This document shows positions 53,304 to 62,671 of a stretch of DNA of 64,000 nt, piece by piece. The notes beneath the pieces were generated by a model that did not search any database, was not told where the DNA came from, and saw nothing but the letters and a program-made list of their open reading frames with translations. The stretch lies in NCBI RefSeq assembly GCF_002115725.1, contig NZ_JFKD01000009.1, positions 124,001 to 188,000 on the forward strand, given 5' to 3'. The first letter of the stretch is position 1; each line of letters begins with the position of its first letter. The DNA is from Marivita cryptomonadis. Its GTDB lineage: Bacteria > Pseudomonadota > Alphaproteobacteria > Rhodobacterales > Rhodobacteraceae. The position numbers and the translations under genes are program-made.

Positions 53304-54790
53304 GCTGCCTGCCCCCGCTTCATCAGGGACATATAACTGGCCGCCGACGTTGTGCCGACATTGGCCTTTGGCAGATACGGATAGACATCCAGATCCAGCT
53401 TGGGCGGCCGCTTCTCGACCTGGCACAGCACGAGGTGTTTGACGGCGTCAAACCCAATGGCACCCATGCGAAGTGCGTTTTTGACGGCAACCTGCAGGTC
53501 TGCCATCTCGAATGTCTCCAAGAGCCGCAAGACCTGCACATACTCACGCCGCCCCGCCTTGATCATGCGGGCTTCCATCAAGCGGCGCAGGGTCACAAAT
53601 TCCTCTGGCAGCTCCCATTTCACCAATGGGGCCGCCTGATCCAGCGCGCCGGTCTTTTGCTCCAGCAGCGGCAGATAGTGAACGGGATCAAAGACCATAT
53701 CCTCCCGGTCCCAGCACCGGCTGTGGCGGGCAATCACCTCTCCACCACAGCCAATGACCACCTGATCGACATAGCCACGAAGCCAGACATCGCGGTGCCC
53801 GTAGGCGACAGGAACCGAATAATCGTTGGTTTTGTAGCGCACCAGGGATTGTGAGTTCACCTGACCATTGGCCTGGTCACAGGCATCAAACGGTGACGCC
53901 GGCAAATCCATCATCGCATCAAGATCGCGGACCAGTCGTTGCCCGATGCTGTCGCTGTGACCGCGCAAGACATCGCTCTGGCGCTTGCGGCATTGTTCTT
54001 CCAGCCAGGTATTGAACGCCTCCCATGTCGCAAAATGTGGGATAGGCACCATGAAGTTGCGCCGGGCATATCCGACCAGACCCTCAACAGCGCCTTTATC
54101 GTTGCCCTTACCCGGTCGGCCATAACGATCGTGGATGAAGTAATGCGACAGGAACCCACTGAACAGCTTGGTCCGCTTGCGCGAGCCGTCCGGCAGGATC
54201 TTCGCGACCAGGCATCGATCGTTGTCATAAAGAACCGACTGCGGAACCCGGCCGAAGAATGCAAAAGCATGAACATGGCCATCAACCCAAGCCTCGGAGA
54301 CCGCCGCAGGATAAGCACGCACAAAGCAGGCATCGCTGTAGGGCAGATCCAGTGCAAAGAAATATGCCTTCTGCTCGACCCCGCCAATCACGACCATCGC
54401 CTCGCCAAAATCCGCTTGGGCATGGCCGGGGGCATGTGCCAGAGGGACAAACATCTCTCGGCTGCGCCGCCCTTGTTCCCGGACATAGTTCTTGACCGTC
54501 GTATAGCCGCCTTGAAACTGGTGCTCGTCGCAAAGCCGTTCAAAAATACGCTTGGCGGTGTGGCGCTGTTTACGGGGACGGTTCAGATCGTCTTGCATCC
54601 ATTCGTCGATGAAGCCGGTGAACCCGTCCAGCTTGGGCCGCTTGATCTGCGCCGTTCGCTGATAACCCGGCGGGACCGAAAACATCATCATCTTCTTCAC
54701 GCTCGCACGCGAGATCCCGAAATGGCCGGCGGCCTCCCGTTCGCTCATACCGCCCCGACGCGCGAGGCGGACCTTCAAATATAAATCCAC
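53300..54790 (-). CDS. istA: IS21 transposase IstA
   Basis: About 496 residues. N-terminal helix-turn-helix (GMSEREAAGHFGISRASVKK), then an RNase H-like core with DDE residues in GHAQADFGEAMVV, VLYDNDRC and GNDKGAVEGLVGYAR, and a C-terminal domain. I favour GTG 54790 as start (protein DLYLKVRLARRGG); a TTG at 54817 after which GGGAGGGCGGGAG follows is an alternative. Overlaps istB by four bases. No stop or frameshift inside. Confidence 0.94.
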   Translation of the reverse strand: MDLYLKVRLARRGGMSEREAAGHFGISRASVKKMMMFSVPPGYQRTAQIKRPKLDGFTGFIDEWMQDDLNRPRKQRHTAKRIFERLCDEHQFQGGYTTVKNYVREQGRRSREMFVPLAHAPGHAQADFGEAMVVIGGVEQKAYFFALDLPYSDACFVRAYPAAVSEAWVDGHVHAFAFFGRVPQSVLYDNDRCLVAKILPDGSRKRTKLFSGFLSHYFIHDRYGRPGKGNDKGAVEGLVGYARRNFMVPIPHFATWEAFNTWLEEQCRKRQSDVLRGHSDSIGQRLVRDLDAMMDLPASPFDACDQANGQVNSQSLVRYKTNDYSVPVAYGHRDVWLRGYVDQVVIGCGGEVIARHSRCWDREDMVFDPVHYLPLLEQKTGALDQAAPLVKWELPEEFVTLRRLMEARMIKAGRREYVQVLRLLETFEMADLQVAVKNALRMGAIGFDAVKHLVLCQVEKRPPKLDLDVYPYLPKANVGTTSAASYMSLMKRGQAA

Positions 54791-54827
54791 GACTAAAATC
54801 TCCCGCCCTCCCTGCAAACAGAAAGGG

Positions 54828-54854
54828 CCAAAGTGGCAACATTTTACGCTGCCC
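54828..54854. repeat. right terminal inverted repeat of the IS21 element
   Basis: CCAAAGTGGCAACATTTTAC followed by GCTGCCC; reverse complement of the left repeat with one mismatch. Confidence 0.8.
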
Positions 54855-56148
54855 GCAGCGAGATTATCACGCCACTTCCGTGGCCAACTTTTGCACTGCC
54901 GTTCTCAAACGCGCGGCACGGCCAGAGCCCTCGCCTTATAATGAAATCGAGCTTGCGCGGATGGCAGACCAACACCAGACACACCAACGCTGGGTTGAAA
55001 AAGAAAGGCTGCTGGCACGCACCCCTGATCCGGGAGTGTCTGTCGAGACCGTCGAGCACGCCATCGCCGCCAAAGAGGCAGACCATCTCCGGCAACGTAT
55101 CGCCGATCTGGAGGCGAAGGGCGTCCATGTCTGTCCGTCCTGCCAGCATGCATGGCCGATGGAGGCCGAGACCATTGACCAGCTGAAATCTGAGCTCGCT
55201 GGCTTTGGAGTTGTCGAACGGCCTCACGGTCTGCCAGCAGACAGACAGGCGCTGGCAACCCTTCTCCGGGCCGCTCAGGCATGGGAGGACATTCAGCCAG
55301 AGCTGGCCCCATTGCGCGACGTTGAGCCTTGCACGCGCCCCAAACTGTCCCCTACTGAGATCGAGACCCACCGCCACCGGAACAGCTTTGGCGACCGCAG
55401 AGCGGTGCTCTCAACAGTGGTGGACGACCTCAAAGCCAGTCTCGCAGACCGCCCAGACTACGGGTCCCTGCTCAGGGATCGCCAGCGTTACGAGGACCAG
55501 CGCAACCACTATGAAACCCAGCTTGCGGCCTACCAGAACTGGGAGCAGGCTTATCAAGCGGCCATGGCGGAAATCGCGGTCTTGTCTGAGACGGTTAAGG
55601 ACCACAGCGCCGTGTCAGACCTCCGAAACGCCGTGGCCATCTATGACACGTTGCGCACCCGCTATGAGAAGGACCTCAAAGCCTACACCGATGGCATGGA
55701 ATCTGTGTCAGCCATCTTGGATGAAGCGGAAGACTGGGACCGGGCACGGGCCGCGCTGGCAAGCCTTCGGTCGAAGGTGAAGCAACATCTGATCCCGTCG
55801 CTCAATTCGGTGGCGAGCCAGTACCTGGCGCAAATGACCGGTGGGGACCGGTCCGTCATTCACGCTGACGAGGACTTCGCCATCACAGTCGATGGGCAGG
55901 CCCTCAACACGCTCTCCGGCTCCGGCAAGGCTGTCGCTTGCTTGGCTCTTCGTTTGGGGCTTGGGCAGGTGCTCACTCAGGGTGTGTTCCCGGTCTTCAT
56001 CGGCGATGAGATCGATGCCAGCATGGATCAGAACCGGACGGCGAACACGGCAGCTTTGCTGGACAGCCTGAAGGGTCGGCTAAGCCAGATACTGCTGGTC
56101 ACGCACAAAAGGCCGGAGGCGGATTACGTGGTGGAGATGGGCGTGTAG
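54855..56148 (+). pseudogene. 5'-truncated SbcC/Rad50-like ATPase gene
   Basis: The frame is open from the IS edge to 56148 (a GTG at 54880 is the first possible start; 422 residues from there). A zinc-hook motif CPSC sits near residue 85 of that frame between coiled-coil segments. The end holds an ABC-type signature (LSGSGKAVACLALRLGLG), a Walker B (VFPVFIGDEIDASMD) and the H-loop THKRPEADYV. The N-terminal Walker A lobe that such proteins need is missing. It looks like the second half of a phage-type recombination exonuclease subunit (gp46/SbcC kind). Not functional as an ATPase in this form. Confidence 0.75.
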
Positions 56149-56183
56149 GTGAATGCCATCTCTGCGTACTTGGGAAACGGCAT

Positions 56184-57254
56184 TCAAGTGGGTTGGGACT
56201 CGCTCTTTTGTCCGAGGGACCCTCGAACCAGCAACGCACAACCCACGCGTTGTGTCATCGGCGTAACCGGCTGGCCTTCGAATTGCGCGAGCATCACCTG
56301 ACCAGCTGCCTTGCCGATCTCGTGCAGTTGCATGCGCACAGTTGTCAGAGCCGGGTTAATCATGTCGAGCAACGGGATGTCGTTGTAGCCCGTGATCGAC
56401 ACATCGGATGGGATCGACAGCCCCACCTCTCGGCAGGCCCGGATTGCGCCAATGGCAACGAGGTCGTTCACGCAAATGATAACGTCCGGACGGCTTTCCC
56501 CAGCTGTCAGAAGGGTCTCTGTAGCCCGTTTCCCTTCCTTCACCGACATGCGCGGGACGGCGACAATGCGGTGGTCCGGCAGTGCCACACCGGCTTGATC
56601 CAGTGTGTCTTTGATCCCGTGCCAACGTTCCCGCGCGGTCGACAGGTACTGCGGGGCCAGAATGACGGCTATATCCCGAAAGCCGGACGCGAGGACATGC
56701 TCCGTCATCACCCGCATGCCACCGTAGCAATCGTTGACGACCGCAGGTGATGTCTCCTGTTCGGTCTGACGAAGGACCGACACCAGCGGGATGCCGAGTT
56801 CCTGGCAGCGCTCTACAACTGGGTCCTGCAACCGTGTCGTTGCGAGAAATATCCCATCGACCAGACGTGCGGCCATCCGATTGACGATGTCGAGCTCCAC
56901 ATTGAGGTCGTAGCCCGTGTTGCTGACGAGTACCGCAAAGCCCTGCGGTGACAGGGCGTCTTCAATTCCGCTCAGGATCGGGGGATAGACCGGGTCGTTC
57001 ATGTCATGGACGATCAACCCAATCGACCGTGTGGACTGGGTGCGCAGACTCGCCGCAATCGAGTTTGGGTGATAGCCAAGCTCCTTGGCCACGGACCGCA
57101 CGCGTTCCGCCACATCATCAGAAATCCGGCCCTTTGCCCCCGGCCGCAAGACACGTGACACGGTCGAATAATGAACACCCGAAGCCGCCGCGACATCGGA
57201 CAGCTTCACACGTGCCGCCCGGTGTTCAGCGCGCTTTGTCTTGCCATCTGCCAT
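56184..57254 (-). CDS. LacI family transcriptional regulator
   Basis: 356 residues. HTH with VKLSDVAAASGVHYSTVSRVLRP near residues 16-38, hinge helix NSIAASLRTQST, then a periplasmic-binding-type domain (IGLIVHDMNDPVYPPILSGIED, VNDLVAIGAIRA). Last gene of a minus-strand cluster with a TRAP transporter and an OsmC protein. A LacI-type palindrome upstream of the first gene (60901-60918) is its likely operator. The ligand is probably the transported compound or an early product. Confidence 0.92.
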   Translation of the reverse strand: MADGKTKRAEHRAARVKLSDVAAASGVHYSTVSRVLRPGAKGRISDDVAERVRSVAKELGYHPNSIAASLRTQSTRSIGLIVHDMNDPVYPPILSGIEDALSPQGFAVLVSNTGYDLNVELDIVNRMAARLVDGIFLATTRLQDPVVERCQELGIPLVSVLRQTEQETSPAVVNDCYGGMRVMTEHVLASGFRDIAVILAPQYLSTARERWHGIKDTLDQAGVALPDHRIVAVPRMSVKEGKRATETLLTAGESRPDVIICVNDLVAIGAIRACREVGLSIPSDVSITGYNDIPLLDMINPALTTVRMQLHEIGKAAGQVMLAQFEGQPVTPMTQRVGCALLVRGSLGQKSESQPT

Positions 57255-57293
57255 TTTGCCCGCCCAAGTCTTTGCACCTCGTTCCGCCCAAGC

Positions 57294-58637
57294 TTAGATC
57301 CATTGGTTGATATAGACGAGATGCGGCCACGCGGTGATCAATCCCAAGACAAAGATCATCATCAGCGCAAAGGGCACTGCTCCCATGAACACATCGCCCA
57401 GCGTTATTCGAGGGTCCTCAATACAACCTTTGATCACAAAACACGCAATGCCCAAGGGTGGTGTCAGCAGCCCTACTTCGACGGCGATAACCGTCAGGAT
57501 GCCAAACCAGATCGGGTCTGCCTCAAAACCCTGCATCACGGGCAGAAAGAGTGGCACCATGATCAGGATGATGGAAACGGAGTCGATGATCGTGCCGAGG
57601 ATCAGAACCACCAGCACATAGATCAGCACCACCAACAGAAACTGGTCTGTCGCCGTTTGGACAAGGCCTCCGATCTCCGTGGGAACGCCAGCCAAGGCCA
57701 GGGATCGACTGTACATGGTCGCAGCAATGATCAGGAAACAGATCGAAGCCGTGATGTGCCCGGTCTCCAAGAGGACTTTCCAGAACGCTTTCAGGCTCAT
57801 CTTCTTTCGGGCTACCGCCAGAACAAGAGCGCAGATCGCTCCAACAGCCCCGGCTTCTGTTGGTGTGAAGATGCCGCCATAGATGCCGCCCAGAACGATA
57901 AAGACCAGGCCCATCAACGGAAGGAATTTGAGGAGAATTTCAAAAAGGCTGTGCCGGTCCCTTGGATCGCTTTCGGCAATAGCCGCTTGATCCGAGAACC
58001 GCCCTGTCTGATCATAGACAAACCACGGCATAAAATACGCCATGCCGATGATGCCGATGCAATAAACCGTCGAGAGCAGAATGCCGGGACCAATGCCCGC
58101 GAAGAACATCATCCCAATCGATTGCTCTGTCAGAATGGCGTAGATGATCAACAGGATGCTGGGCGGGATCAACATGCCCAAAACCGAGCTGCCCGCGACT
58201 GTGCCAACGGCGAAGCGTGGACTGTAGCCAAGACGCAGCATCTCCGGAACGGCCACGCGGGTGAACACGGCTGCCGAGGCAATGGACACACCTGTCACAG
58301 CAGCAAACACGGCATTCGAGCCCACTGTGGCAATCCCCAGCCCCCCCCGGACACGCCTTAGGAAGTAATCCCCGACATCGTAGGCATCCCTGCCCACATC
58401 AGACGCACTCATGATCAGGCCCATAAGGACAAAGAGCGGGATCACGGCAAAGGTCTGATCGGCAATCCCGTCAGCCGCCGCGAGTGTCAGCAGCTTCATG
58501 GCCAGTGTCAGGCTGTCCTTCTGAAGGGCCACCGACAGGAACGAGACCAAGCTTAGGGCAATGCCCACATGCATTCCCGAATAGATCAGCAGGACAATTG
58601 CCCCAACCGAGATCAGACCGATTTCCAGCCCAGTCAT
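57294..58637 (-). CDS. TRAP transporter large permease (DctM)
   Basis: 447 residues, the normal length, with about twelve membrane segments. Marks: LFVLMGLIMSASDVGRDAYD, VAGSSVLGMLIPPSILLIIYAI, GLLTPPLGIACFVIKG. It forms a Na+-coupled uptake system with the small permease and the receptor upstream. Starts 63 bases after the small permease. Confidence 0.94.
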   Translation of the reverse strand: MTGLEIGLISVGAIVLLIYSGMHVGIALSLVSFLSVALQKDSLTLAMKLLTLAAADGIADQTFAVIPLFVLMGLIMSASDVGRDAYDVGDYFLRRVRGGLGIATVGSNAVFAAVTGVSIASAAVFTRVAVPEMLRLGYSPRFAVGTVAGSSVLGMLIPPSILLIIYAILTEQSIGMMFFAGIGPGILLSTVYCIGIIGMAYFMPWFVYDQTGRFSDQAAIAESDPRDRHSLFEILLKFLPLMGLVFIVLGGIYGGIFTPTEAGAVGAICALVLAVARKKMSLKAFWKVLLETGHITASICFLIIAATMYSRSLALAGVPTEIGGLVQTATDQFLLVVLIYVLVVLILGTIIDSVSIILIMVPLFLPVMQGFEADPIWFGILTVIAVEVGLLTPPLGIACFVIKGCIEDPRITLGDVFMGAVPFALMMIFVLGLITAWPHLVYINQWI

Positions 58638-58700
58638 TTGGCACCTCCAAAGGTGGTCACAGGATGAAGAAAGTTTAAGAGTGTCTGCTTGGGCAACGGG

Positions 58701-59267
58701 TCACCCGCCGCGCAAAGCCTTGGCGTTGCGAGAGGCAAGAACCAGAAACTGAACCGACGCAGCTGTGGCCCCAAGAAGCATGATGCCTTCCAGCGGCCAT
58801 GTGGGCGCTGTGAATATCCCGACATTGCCTTTGTAGTAGCCCCGGCTCCAGGCATCGATCAGCCGTGGGAACTGACCATAGGCAATTATGGCGAGCATGA
58901 TCGCACCCGCGAGATTGAAGACCATGCGCAGTGCTTGGTCTGCCAATTTCCCTTTCACCCGCGCGATGAAGTTCAGAAACGTGTCCGACCGGGTCAGACG
59001 CTTCACGCGGATCGTATGGGCCAGTTGCAGATAGACCACGGCCACGATGCCCATCTCGGTCAGCTCGAAGGTGCCTGAGAGGGGCGCATCAAAGAGCCAA
59101 CGGCCAAAGACATCGACATTCACGATGATCATCATGCCGAGCACAATCAGCGCTCCCACTGCATCCATGCCGATCACAAAAGGTGTGAAGCCGGGTGTGG
59201 GTGGCTCCTCTGAAGGGGCCGAAGCCCCTTCAGTGGTGGATGCGCGATCCTCTTTCACTGGTCCCAC
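58701..59267 (-). CDS. TRAP transporter small permease (DctQ)
   Basis: 188 residues with four membrane segments; DctQ marks are IVNVDVFGRWLFDAPLSGTFELTEMG and LQLAHTIRVKRLTRSD. It overlaps the receptor gene by 13 bases, so it is translationally coupled. Confidence 0.9.
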   Translation of the reverse strand: MGPVKEDRASTTEGASAPSEEPPTPGFTPFVIGMDAVGALIVLGMMIIVNVDVFGRWLFDAPLSGTFELTEMGIVAVVYLQLAHTIRVKRLTRSDTFLNFIARVKGKLADQALRMVFNLAGAIMLAIIAYGQFPRLIDAWSRGYYKGNVGIFTAPTWPLEGIMLLGATAASVQFLVLASRNAKALRGG

Positions 59268-60349
59268 TGCCGTGCAACGGGCTGACCAGCGTCCCGCATC
59301 GCCTGCATGTACTCGGTCAGGATTTCCTGAGCCGGGACACCTTGCGCTTCAAGGTTATCGACCCATTCCTGTGCGAGATCAGGAAGAGTTGCCGCCCATT
59401 CCGCACGCTCCTGCGGGTCGATCTCAACCACGCTGCCGCCATTGGCCACGAAGGTCTCGCGAGCCTGACTGCCGAGCTCGGCCGCAAAGTTGCCGATGTC
59501 GATGCCATATTGCTTGGCCGCAGCGATCATCGCGTCCTTGACCTCGTCCGGGTAGCTGTCCCAAGCCTGTTGGTTGGCATTGATGACGTAGGAGTTCACA
59601 CCACCAAGGTTGGCGTTGAAGTAGTTTCCGCAGACCTCGTAGAACTTGAGGGACACGACCGCTTCACCCCAAACCAGCATCGCATCGACCACGCCGGTCT
59701 CAACAAGCTGGTAGAAGTTCCCAAGGCTGCCGGTGACACCCGTGGCTCCAGCCGGTTCGATCCAGCGCAGGTTGGGACCAGCGCCCGCGACTTTCAGCCC
59801 GTCAATGTCGCTCAGCGAATTGATCGGCTCCGAGGAGCAGAGGATATAGTTGTCAGGGATGCCGCTTGCGGACAGTGTGACCTGATTCAGATTGGTCCAT
59901 GTATCCCGAAACGCCGGATACTTGTCGACAAGACCATCGACCACTTCATGGATCAGAACCAGATCGGTTGTGGTGAAAGGTGTGACGTAACCAATCTGGT
60001 AGACAGGCAGCTTGTCGGCATGAAACGCGGTCGGAATGACCCCCATGTCCGCCAGACCTGTTTCGATGGCCTCCAGCTCGCCAGCGGGCTTGGCAAGCGT
60101 CCCAGAGAAGGCTTCCTGCCAGTTGATGGCATAGTTGCCGGTCTCGGCCAAACGTGCATCCACGCCCGGCATAAAGCTCTCTTTCAGCATTTTGACTGCG
60201 GCAACCGCTGGCGAGAACCCAGAGACGATGCTAACGTCGATTTCCTCTTGCGCGTAGACCGGAGCCGCGAAGCCCAACCCAGCGGCAAGAAGCACGCCGG
60301 ACAAGACCTTGGTGGCCCCGCTCGAAGTTTTTGTATGGAAATGTATCAT
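59255..60349 (-). CDS. TRAP substrate-binding protein (DctP)
   Basis: 364 residues with a signal peptide (cut near VYAQEE). The DctP fold is visible from DVSIVSGFSPAVAAVKML through DLVLIHEVVDGLVDKYP to the conserved IDGLKVAGAGPNLRWIEPAG and GVVDAMLVWGEAVVSLK. The usual Arg that binds a carboxylate would be the R in NLRW. The ligand is unknown. AAGGGAGGAG before ATG 60349 fixes the start. Confidence 0.9.
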   Translation of the reverse strand: MIHFHTKTSSGATKVLSGVLLAAGLGFAAPVYAQEEIDVSIVSGFSPAVAAVKMLKESFMPGVDARLAETGNYAINWQEAFSGTLAKPAGELEAIETGLADMGVIPTAFHADKLPVYQIGYVTPFTTTDLVLIHEVVDGLVDKYPAFRDTWTNLNQVTLSASGIPDNYILCSSEPINSLSDIDGLKVAGAGPNLRWIEPAGATGVTGSLGNFYQLVETGVVDAMLVWGEAVVSLKFYEVCGNYFNANLGGVNSYVINANQQAWDSYPDEVKDAMIAAAKQYGIDIGNFAAELGSQARETFVANGGSVVEIDPQERAEWAATLPDLAQEWVDNLEAQGVPAQEILTEYMQAMRDAGQPVARQWDQ

Positions 60350-60386
60350 GTGTCTCCTCCCTTGATTGACTGAATGTTCTGCGCGC

Positions 60387-60878
60387 CTACGCGACCGAGG
60401 CGTGCGCATTTCCATTCACAGACAGGCTGTGAACGATCTCATTTGCTTGACTGAGCGTCTGCTCGACGAAGCAGCCTCGCCGCGCGGCACTCACCAACTC
60501 GGCGACCTTTTCCGGATCGGAGGACGATGTGACATCGACATCGATCTCGAACCCGACCGGGCGGCCTTGATAGGGTCCAACAGTGTCCGGCAAAGCCTCC
60601 CACTTTGCGCGGCAATCGACCTTAACGTCTTCCAAATCCACCTTGAGGCGCTTCGCAAAAACCCTGATCTGGGTCATCAGACAGCCCACCAGACCCGTTA
60701 GAAAGAACTCTAATGGTGTGGGCGCGGTGTCATCCCCGCCTTGAAATTTGCCCTCATCGGTGGCGAGCATCCGGGTTACCTGGAACGGTTGAACCGCCGA
60801 CAGAGTGACCTCGTTGCGCAGCTTACCCACGCACACGCCTTCCGCCGTGAAATGCACGTTGAATAAGGGTTGTGACAT
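60387..60878 (-). CDS. OsmC family protein
   Basis: 163 residues. OsmC/Ohr fold with the two cysteines in GLVGCLMTQIRVFAKRL and RRGCFVEQTLSQAN, and TPLEFFLTGL before the first. Most members reduce organic hydroperoxides; some of this YhfA-like branch have no known activity. First gene of a cluster with TRAP genes and a LacI regulator, so it may act on the imported compound or protect from its products. TTCGGGAG precedes ATG 60878. Confidence 0.88.
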   Translation of the reverse strand: MSQPLFNVHFTAEGVCVGKLRNEVTLSAVQPFQVTRMLATDEGKFQGGDDTAPTPLEFFLTGLVGCLMTQIRVFAKRLKVDLEDVKVDCRAKWEALPDTVGPYQGRPVGFEIDVDVTSSSDPEKVAELVSAARRGCFVEQTLSQANEIVHSLSVNGNAHASVA

Positions 60879-60900
60879 GGTGAACTCCCGAAAAGACTGT

Positions 60901-60918
60901 TGCGCAAACGTTTGCACA
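60901..60918. promoter_or_regulatory. LacI-type operator upstream of osmC-TRAP operon
   Basis: TGCGCAAACGTTTGCACA, 18 bases, palindromic with one mismatched pair and a perfect GCAAACGTTTGC core. It lies 23 bases upstream of the OsmC start codon, where a bound repressor would block transcription. The LacI gene ends the same cluster. Confidence 0.75.
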
Positions 60919-61036
60919 GCTTCTCGCGTTCAGAGCAGCTCAATAAGCCCTGGAATGGTTCATTTTGAACAAGAGTTGCCCCAAACTGGACACCTTGCGT
61001 CTTGACAGTGGGTAAAGGGGTGGTCGTTTGGTCTTT

Positions 61037-62332
61037 TTAACGTGCAGAGTCACTACCGGAGGTCTCTGTCGTGTCGTCAGCGGCCTGTTCGGAGTCGAGT
61101 TCAGTCGCATCACCTGCGAGCGCAGCGGTCTCCGGCGTAGAGCCCCGCGCAAGAGGTTGCGCTTGGAACGCCACCTTGTCTTCTGCGGGAACCGATGGAC
61201 GCAACTTCAGTCGCAGAACAGCAAACAGGATCAGAAGCACGTGGGCCGCCCCTGTCACAGCAAACAGGTAAGAGGCTCCAAAGCTGGTCATGACATATCC
61301 GGCAAGAGTTGGTCCAAAGATGGAACCGATGCCAAATACAAGAAGCAAACCTCCACTGACCTGAATGAATGCACCCGGTTCAGCGTGGTCGTTCGCATGT
61401 GCCACGATCACTGGATACATGGCGAACACCGTTGCCCCGAAGAGCGCCGACAGTGCGAGGATGATCATCGGATGTGTTGCGCCTGAGAACAGAAACAAGG
61501 CATCTGCAACCAGAGCGATTGCGGCGATCACAATCAGGACCACACGACGGTCGTACTTGTCGGATGTGATCCCCACCGGGATTTGAGACGCTGCACCGGC
61601 AAGGATGGGCACACTGGCAAAGAGCGCGATCTGGTCGATGGAGAAGCCGATCCGGCTGGCGTAGACCGCAGCCAGCGTACCGAAGGACGCATTCGAGACA
61701 CCGACCATCAGGATGGCAAAGACGGCAATCGGAGAGTTCTTCCAAAGACCACGAAGGTTCAAAGACACTTGTGTCAGCGGTTTGGGGGTCGATGTCGCCG
61801 AAATCGCGGTTGGCAGCAACGCCAGGCAATATACCATTGCAGCGAGCACGAAGAAGAAAAATCCGCGCGCATCCCCCAAGGTGAGAACCATCTGGCCAGC
61901 AGTTGTCGCGGTCAGGTTCACCATTGTGTAGATGCCAAAGATGCGTCCCCTGGAGGCCGCATCCGTTCGCTCGTTGAGCCAGCTTTCCACGATCATCGCG
62001 GCACCGGCAAAGCAGAAGCCGGACAAGGCCCTAACAGGCACCCAGACCCAAGGTGTGATCAGAACGAGCGACAGGAGCACTGCGATGGACGCCAGAGCAC
62101 ACATCGCTCCGAACGCGCGAATATGCCCCACCCGCGCCACCAATTTGGGTGTCCTGAGGCAACCTGCAATAAAGCCAAGCGCCCAGCCGGTTCCTAGAAG
62201 CCCAAGTGACGTGGCCGTAAAGCCTTCGACATCGCCGCGCACAGGAAGGATGAGGCCGTTCACCCCACCCGCAAACACCAGAAACGCCGAGCCAAGCAAA
62301 AGCGCCGCGAGAGGCAATATGCTTTTTACCAT
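61037..62332 (-). CDS. MFS transporter (YcaD-like)
   Basis: 431 residues, twelve membrane segments and a polar C-terminal tail of about 50 residues rich in Ala/Glu/Thr. Typical loop DKYDRRVV between segments 8 and 9, and RVGHIRAFG between 2 and 3. It looks like the YcaD/UMF branch of MFS permeases. Substrate unknown. A 158-base gap separates it from the OsmC gene on the same strand, so it may be a separate unit. Confidence 0.9.
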   Translation of the reverse strand: MVKSILPLAALLLGSAFLVFAGGVNGLILPVRGDVEGFTATSLGLLGTGWALGFIAGCLRTPKLVARVGHIRAFGAMCALASIAVLLSLVLITPWVWVPVRALSGFCFAGAAMIVESWLNERTDAASRGRIFGIYTMVNLTATTAGQMVLTLGDARGFFFFVLAAMVYCLALLPTAISATSTPKPLTQVSLNLRGLWKNSPIAVFAILMVGVSNASFGTLAAVYASRIGFSIDQIALFASVPILAGAASQIPVGITSDKYDRRVVLIVIAAIALVADALFLFSGATHPMIILALSALFGATVFAMYPVIVAHANDHAEPGAFIQVSGGLLLVFGIGSIFGPTLAGYVMTSFGASYLFAVTGAAHVLLILFAVLRLKLRPSVPAEDKVAFQAQPLARGSTPETAALAGDATELDSEQAADDTTETSGSDSAR

Positions 62333-62565
62333 CTCGGGCCTCTAAGCCGTTGGCACTGCTTAAGGTCAGCGGCGTGAGTATCTAGCAATAAGAGTAACAC
62401 AAGCACACCGTAACCCGAAGGACCTAACTATGAAAAGACAACCGGGTCTGATCGAGTCAAAGCGGCGAGCTCCATCCACTCCCGAGCCAACCTGCCGGGG
62501 ATCAAGTTAGACCCTTTCCCACCACTTGATTGACGAATGGTCGCGCCGTCGCTAGGCAAATTGCT
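62333..62565. other. intergenic stretch upstream of the trpS leader
   Basis: 233 bases between the divergent MFS and trpS units, which must hold both promoters. A 26-residue frame (62430-62510) with AAGGA before its ATG is present but has no further support. No clear -35/-10 pair seen. Confidence 0.35.
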
Positions 62566-62613
62566 ATGGAAAACACGACAAGCGTCGCAATGATTTGGTG
62601 GCTGGCCTCCTGA
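62566..62613 (+). CDS. Trp leader peptide of the trpS attenuator
   Basis: A 15-residue frame, MENTTSVAMIWWLAS, with two adjacent Trp codons (TGG TGG) and an AGG ten bases before the ATG. An internal ATG at 62590 could also start it. It resembles the trp leader peptides of rhizobia, which also carry a run of Trp near the end. It is followed by an antiterminator-like pairing and a terminator before the tryptophanyl-tRNA synthetase gene. Confidence 0.8.
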   Translation: MENTTSVAMIWWLAS

Positions 62614-62619
62614 CAGGTT

Positions 62620-62648
62620 GGCCGGATGACCAATCGTATTCCGAGGCC
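62620..62648 (+). promoter_or_regulatory. candidate antiterminator of the trpS attenuator
   Basis: GGCC-GGA (62620-62626) can pair with TCC-ga-GGCC (62640-62648). The 3' arm is the same GGCC that forms the 5' arm of the terminator, so the two structures exclude each other. An upstream GGCC (62604-62607), within the leader frame, can pair with 62620-62623 and would compete when the ribosome has left. Confidence 0.5.
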
Positions 62649-62671
62649 GCCGCATGGGCGGCCTTTTGTTT
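62644..62671 (+). terminator. attenuator terminator before trpS
   Basis: AGGCCGCC (62644-62651), loop, GGCGGCCT (62657-62664), then TTTGTTTT. It ends 48 bases before the trpS start codon and 31 bases after the leader stop. Confidence 0.85.

Larger units (their letters stand above)
52396..54854 (-). mobile_element. IS21-family insertion sequence
   Basis: About 2.46 kb with istA and istB overlapping by four bases, as in IS21. The ends are inverted repeats of 27 bases with one mismatch (52396-52422 and 54828-54854; outer end GGGCAGCG, then AAAATGTTGCCACTTTGG). True ends may lie a few bases further out. I see no target site duplication next to them. Both flanking genes are truncated at the element. 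Confidence 0.9.

Noticed and set aside
62430..62510. 26-residue plus-strand frame with AAGGA before its ATG
   Set aside because: Too short, with no further support; it also lies upstream of the better supported Trp leader.
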